Made by a program: the position numbers and the translations under genes | In this document: positions 41,768 to 44,626 of the stretch, in pieces | Layout: each line of letters opens with the position of its first letter | Position numbering within the stretch: the first letter of the stretch is position 1 | Notes under the pieces: model-generated | Told to the model about the DNA's origin: nothing | The model's input: the letters and a program-made list of their open reading frames with translations, nothing else | Databases searched by the model: none | Assembly (NCBI RefSeq): GCF_026627255.1 | Contig: NZ_JAPNLM010000043.1 | Span: 1 to 44,626 of the forward strand | DNA: 44,626 nucleotides | Origin: Streptomyces antarcticus | GTDB taxonomy: Bacteria; Actinomycetota; Actinomycetes; Streptomycetales; Streptomycetaceae | Direction: 5' to 3'

Positions 41768-44293
41768 GTGATCACGGCACGGGCGGCTGCCAGTTTCGAC
41801 CCCCTCGGGCGTTCGGTCGCCGCTGCCCGAGCGTTCGTCCGCGACACCCTGCAGGGCTGGGGCTTCGCGGATGTCGTCGACGACGCCGTGGTCCTCACGA
41901 GCGAGCTCGTCACCAACGCCGTGGTCCACGCCGGAACCCGCGCCGAGGTCCTGTGCCTGCGCGCGGAGGACGGCGTACGGGTCGAGGTCGCCGACCGCTA
42001 CCCGGAGCGCGAGCTGCCGCTCCAGCACCCCGGTGAGCGCCCTTACGCCGACCCCGACCGCGAGAACGGCCGCGGGCTGATGCTCTGCGCCGCGCTGGCC
42101 ACCCGCTGGGGCGTCGAGTACACGGCCACGCACAAGCACGTGTGGTTCCGTATCGACCTGCCAGACCGGCCGGTCGGTACCCGCTCCGCGGGCCCCGTCA
42201 TCCCCGACCAGCTGCTCCCGCTCGCCGACAGCCGGGTCCGCGTCGCCGTCCTCCAGATCGACGCCGACGACACCGTCTCCGCCTGGAACGAGGACGCCGA
42301 GCACATCTTCGGCCATCCCGCGGAGAAGGCCGTCGGCCGCCCGCTCGCGGAGCTCGCCGCCTGGCCGCAGACCCCCGGCACCGGTACCGGCATCGCCGAG
42401 GCCCTGCGCCTGTCCCGCTGGGAGGGCAGCTACGGCATCCGCGGCGCCGACGGACGCGTCATCCCCGTCTACGCCTCCCACCTGCGGGTCCGCGACGCCC
42501 ACGGCGAGCCGTCCATCGTCTGCCTCCTCGTCCACGACGACGAGCGCGCGCTCCTCCAGACCCCCACGCGGATCCCGGGCGTCGACAGCGGCCACCTCAC
42601 CGAGCCCCGCCCCGCGGACCCCTTCGAGGTGTTCATCGGCTCCCCCGCCCCCGACGACCTCGACGGGCTGCTCCAGCGCACCGTCGAGCGGGCCCGCGAC
42701 CTCCTGGACGCCGACTCCGCCTTCCTGCTGCTGGCCACCGACGACGAGACCGAACTCGAGGTCCGCGCCACCACCGGTCTGCCCTCCACCCGTCAGCGCT
42801 TCGCCCGCGTCCCGGTCGAGGCCGGCACCAACCGGTACGGCTCGGCACGGATGCCCGCCGTCCACGACGACCTGCTGGCCGTACCGGGGGCCGTCCCGCT
42901 GCTGGAGTCCACCGGCATGCGCTCGGTCATCACCGTCCCGCTCAAGGTCGAGGGCCGTCTCACCGGCTCCCTCGGCGTCGCCGCGGAGGTACCGGGCCGC
43001 TACTCCAACGAGGAGGCCCTGCGCCTCCAGTTCGCCGCCGACCGCATCGCGCTGGCCGTGGAGTCCGCCCGGCTCGGCGAGCTGGAACGCCTGCGCCGCG
43101 GCTCCCTCTCCTTCCTCGTCGAGGCCTCCGACCTGCTGGCCGGCACCCTGGACCGGGACCAGACGCTGGCCCTCATGGCCCAGATGACCGTCCCGACGCT
43201 CGCCACCTGGTGTGCCGTCTACACGATCGCCGACCAGTCCTCGGACCCGTTCCTCTCCTACGTCCTCCACGAGGACGAGGAGCGCATCGACGGCCTGAAG
43301 GAGCTCCTCTCCCGGGTCAGCCCGCCGGAGCCGGTCCGCGAGGCCGGCGCCCGTCCGTGGCCCGAGACGGCTCTCGCGGTCGGCGGGGAGACCGTCGTCC
43401 TCCCCCTCCTGGCCCGCAACCGTGTGATCGGCCTGCTGACGCTCGGCAAGCCGTCCGAGGAGCACTTCCGCCAGGAGATCCTCGAACTCGCCGAGGACCT
43501 CTCCCGCCGGGCAGCCCTGGCCCTGGACAACGCCCGCCTGTACTCCGAGCGCACCGCGATCAGCCGCGCCCTCCAGCGCAGCCTGCTGCCGCCGGACTCC
43601 CCCGCCATCCCCGGTATGGAGGTGGAGGTCATCTACCGTGCGGCCGGCGAGGGCAACGACGTGGGCGGCGACTTCTACGACGTCTTCCCGATCCGCGACG
43701 GCGCGTACGGCTTCGCCATCGGCGACGTCTGCGGCACCGGCCCGGAAGCCGCGGCCGTCACCGGCCTGGCCCGGCACGCCCTGCGCCTCCTGGCCCGCGA
43801 GGGCCTCGGCGCCCCGGCGGTCCTGGAGCGGCTGAACGCGGCGATCCTCGACGAGGGCGCCCGCAGCCGCTTCCTGACCCTCCTGTACGGCGAGCTGCAC
43901 CCCCAGCCCGACGGTGGCGCCCTCATGAAGGTCGTCTGCGCCGGCCATCCGCTCCCCCTGCGGCTGCGACCGAACGGCGAGGTCATCCCGGCGGCCGAGC
44001 CCCAGCCGCTGCTGGGCGTGATCGAGGACCTCGAGCTGTACGAGGAGACCCTCGTCCTCGACCCGGGGGACGTCCTGCTCTGCGTCACGGACGGTGTGAC
44101 GGAACGCCGTGAGGGCACCCGCATGCTCGGCGACGACGGCCTGGCGGAAGTCCTCACCACCTGCACGGGCCTCACCGCCGGCGCGGTGGCCTCCCGCGTC
44201 CTGCGCGCGGTGGAACGCTTCGCGGCCGAGCCCGCCTCGGACGACATGGCCATCCTGGCCCTCCGCGTCCCCCAGCCGCGCGAGGGCGAATAA
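41768..44293 (+). CDS. osaC: OsaC, RsbW/PAS/GAF/PP2C regulator of SigB
   Basis: Multidomain protein of about 841 residues. An RsbW-like anti-sigma kinase domain is at about 1-120 (N box SELVTNAVVHAG, ENGRGLML), a PAS domain at about 150-260, GAF domains at about 290-420 and 450-590, and a SpoIIE-type PP2C phosphatase at about 610-840 (GGDFYDVF, GDVCGTGPEAA, VTDGVTERR, DDMAIL). In S. coelicolor OsaC returns SigB activity to baseline after osmotic stress, binding SigB through the kinase-like domain. GTG 41768 with AAGGAG upstream is chosen; ATG 41708 in frame would add 20 residues. Divergent from osaA. Confidence 0.92.
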   Translation: MITARAAASFDPLGRSVAAARAFVRDTLQGWGFADVVDDAVVLTSELVTNAVVHAGTRAEVLCLRAEDGVRVEVADRYPERELPLQHPGERPYADPDRENGRGLMLCAALATRWGVEYTATHKHVWFRIDLPDRPVGTRSAGPVIPDQLLPLADSRVRVAVLQIDADDTVSAWNEDAEHIFGHPAEKAVGRPLAELAAWPQTPGTGTGIAEALRLSRWEGSYGIRGADGRVIPVYASHLRVRDAHGEPSIVCLLVHDDERALLQTPTRIPGVDSGHLTEPRPADPFEVFIGSPAPDDLDGLLQRTVERARDLLDADSAFLLLATDDETELEVRATTGLPSTRQRFARVPVEAGTNRYGSARMPAVHDDLLAVPGAVPLLESTGMRSVITVPLKVEGRLTGSLGVAAEVPGRYSNEEALRLQFAADRIALAVESARLGELERLRRGSLSFLVEASDLLAGTLDRDQTLALMAQMTVPTLATWCAVYTIADQSSDPFLSYVLHEDEERIDGLKELLSRVSPPEPVREAGARPWPETALAVGGETVVLPLLARNRVIGLLTLGKPSEEHFRQEILELAEDLSRRAALALDNARLYSERTAISRALQRSLLPPDSPAIPGMEVEVIYRAAGEGNDVGGDFYDVFPIRDGAYGFAIGDVCGTGPEAAAVTGLARHALRLLAREGLGAPAVLERLNAAILDEGARSRFLTLLYGELHPQPDGGALMKVVCAGHPLPLRLRPNGEVIPAAEPQPLLGVIEDLELYEETLVLDPGDVLLCVTDGVTERREGTRMLGDDGLAEVLTTCTGLTAGAVASRVLRAVERFAAEPASDDMAILALRVPQPREGE

Positions 44294-44307
44294 CCGCACA
44301 ACCTTGA

Positions 44308-44344
44308 GCAGCCCGTTCGTATGGTCTCCGCACGAACGGGCTGC
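44308..44344 (+). terminator. Terminator after osaC
   Basis: A perfect 13-bp stem (GCAGCCCGTTCGT, 44308-44320, with 44332-44344) and an 11-base loop start 15 bases after the osaC stop. Confidence 0.85.
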
Positions 44345-44383
44345 GGCCGACCGGTGCCCTCTGGCCGAGGGGGCCGGGAACGC

Positions 44384-44417
44384 AAGAAGGCCCCCACCAA
44401 ATGGTGGGGGCCTTCTT
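44384..44417 (-). terminator. rRNA operon terminator
   Basis: A perfect 16-bp palindromic stem (44384-44399 with 44402-44417; arms AAGAAGGCCCCCACCA and its complement) lies just past the tRNA 3' end. Its ends are A/T-rich, so it can work on both strands, ending the rRNA operon from the right and any read-through from osaC. Confidence 0.88.
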
Positions 44418-44420
44418 TGT

Positions 44421-44496
44421 TGGAGCCCTTTAACGGAATCGAACCGTTGACCTTCTCCTTACCATGGAGACGCTCTACCGACTGAGCTAAAAGGGC
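44421..44496 (-). tRNA. tRNA-Thr(GGT)
   Basis: A complete 76-base cloverleaf with encoded CCA: acceptor stem GCCCTTT with AAAGGGC, D-loop AGCTCAGTCGGTAGAGC, anticodon stem TCTCC with GGAGA, loop ATGGTAA giving anticodon GGT (Thr, codon ACC), and T-loop GGTTCGATTCC. It sits about five bases after the 5S rRNA on the same strand, so it is probably the last part of the rRNA transcript. Confidence 0.95.
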
Positions 44497-44501
44497 GGGT
44501 T

Positions 44502-44620
44502 GTTCGGCGGCGTCCTACTCTCCCACAGGGTCCCCCCTGCAGTACCATCGGCGCTGAAAGGCTTAGCTTCCGGGTTCGAAATGTAACCGGGCGTTTCCCT
44601 AACGCTATGACCACCGAAAC
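44502..44620 (-). rRNA. 5S rRNA
   Basis: The minus strand reads as a typical Streptomyces 5S rRNA, starting GTTTCGGTGGTCATAGCG at 44620 and ending GGACGCCGCCGAAC at about 44502, about 119 bases. The 5' and 3' ends pair. The 23S gene should lie just beyond the right edge. The end positions may be off by one or two bases. Confidence 0.95.
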
Positions 44621-44626
44621 ACTATG

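Noticed and set aside
41540..44299. Extension of osaA across osaC (open frame to 44299)
   Set aside because: The region codes for OsaC on the plus strand with full domain motifs; GTG 41539 has a good ribosome site.

Overview
The window is chromosomal DNA of a Streptomyces-type actinomycete. It is very GC-rich, with coding sequences strongly biased to G or C in the third codon position, many GTG starts, and a gene order matching the recA-ftsK-osaABC part of the Streptomyces core chromosome. The annotation rests on reading the sequence and on remembered family knowledge; no database search was run.

Layout, left to right. (1) 36-2213: a Tat-exported GH85 endo-beta-N-acetylglucosaminidase with a rare TTA codon. 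(2) 2218-8009: a glutamate module, with the GluR/GluK two-component system (minus strand) divergent from the gluABCD ABC importer (plus strand). (3) 8010-9672: a visibly AT-richer island with two tandem paralogous small secreted four-cysteine proteins. (4) 9673-12567: an FAD monooxygenase, a 13-bp minisatellite, a cysteine-rich leader-peptide ORF, then a translationally coupled cysteine dioxygenase and rhodanese. (5) 12650-17274: recX and recA (minus) with a LexA-type distal promoter and a PafBC-type proximal promoter; a Clp-N/HTH protein with a striking operator; an AI-2E family membrane protein; DUF3046. (6) 17356-20368: a toroid-like hypothetical protein, azlCD amino-acid exporter genes and an AraC regulator. 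(7) 20449-27415: the large helicase Lhr behind a PafBC-like promoter, a Nei-type DNA glycosylase, an SDR oxidoreductase and a small membrane protein. (8) 27564-34809: clgR, cinA, pgsA, rimO and a RodZ-like gene in one direction, with ftsK upstream. (9) 35059-44293: the osmotic-stress group osaB, osaA (a 1841-residue hybrid kinase with ten 92-residue HAMP repeats) and divergent osaC (an RsbW/PAS/GAF/PP2C protein acting on SigB). (10) 44384-44620: the 3' end of an rRNA operon on the minus strand: 5S rRNA, tRNA-Thr(GGT) and a strong terminator, convergent with osaC.

Functional links. GluK/GluR should control gluABCD. RecA, RecX, Lhr and Nei form a loose DNA-repair neighbourhood, and recA and lhr appear to share a PafBC-type damage promoter. 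ClgR and the Clp-N/HTH protein relate to Clp proteolysis. OsaA, OsaB and OsaC handle osmotic stress.

I did not find a clear, wholly new multi-gene system, a CRISPR array, a prophage or an IS element. The most novel-looking items are the Cys-rich leader ORF before the cysteine dioxygenase, the nested palindromic operator with a probable leaderless start at the Clp-N/HTH gene, the leaderless PafBC-like lhr promoter, the paired secreted proteins in the AT-rich island, and several short tandem-repeat arrays lying just past gene 3' ends.
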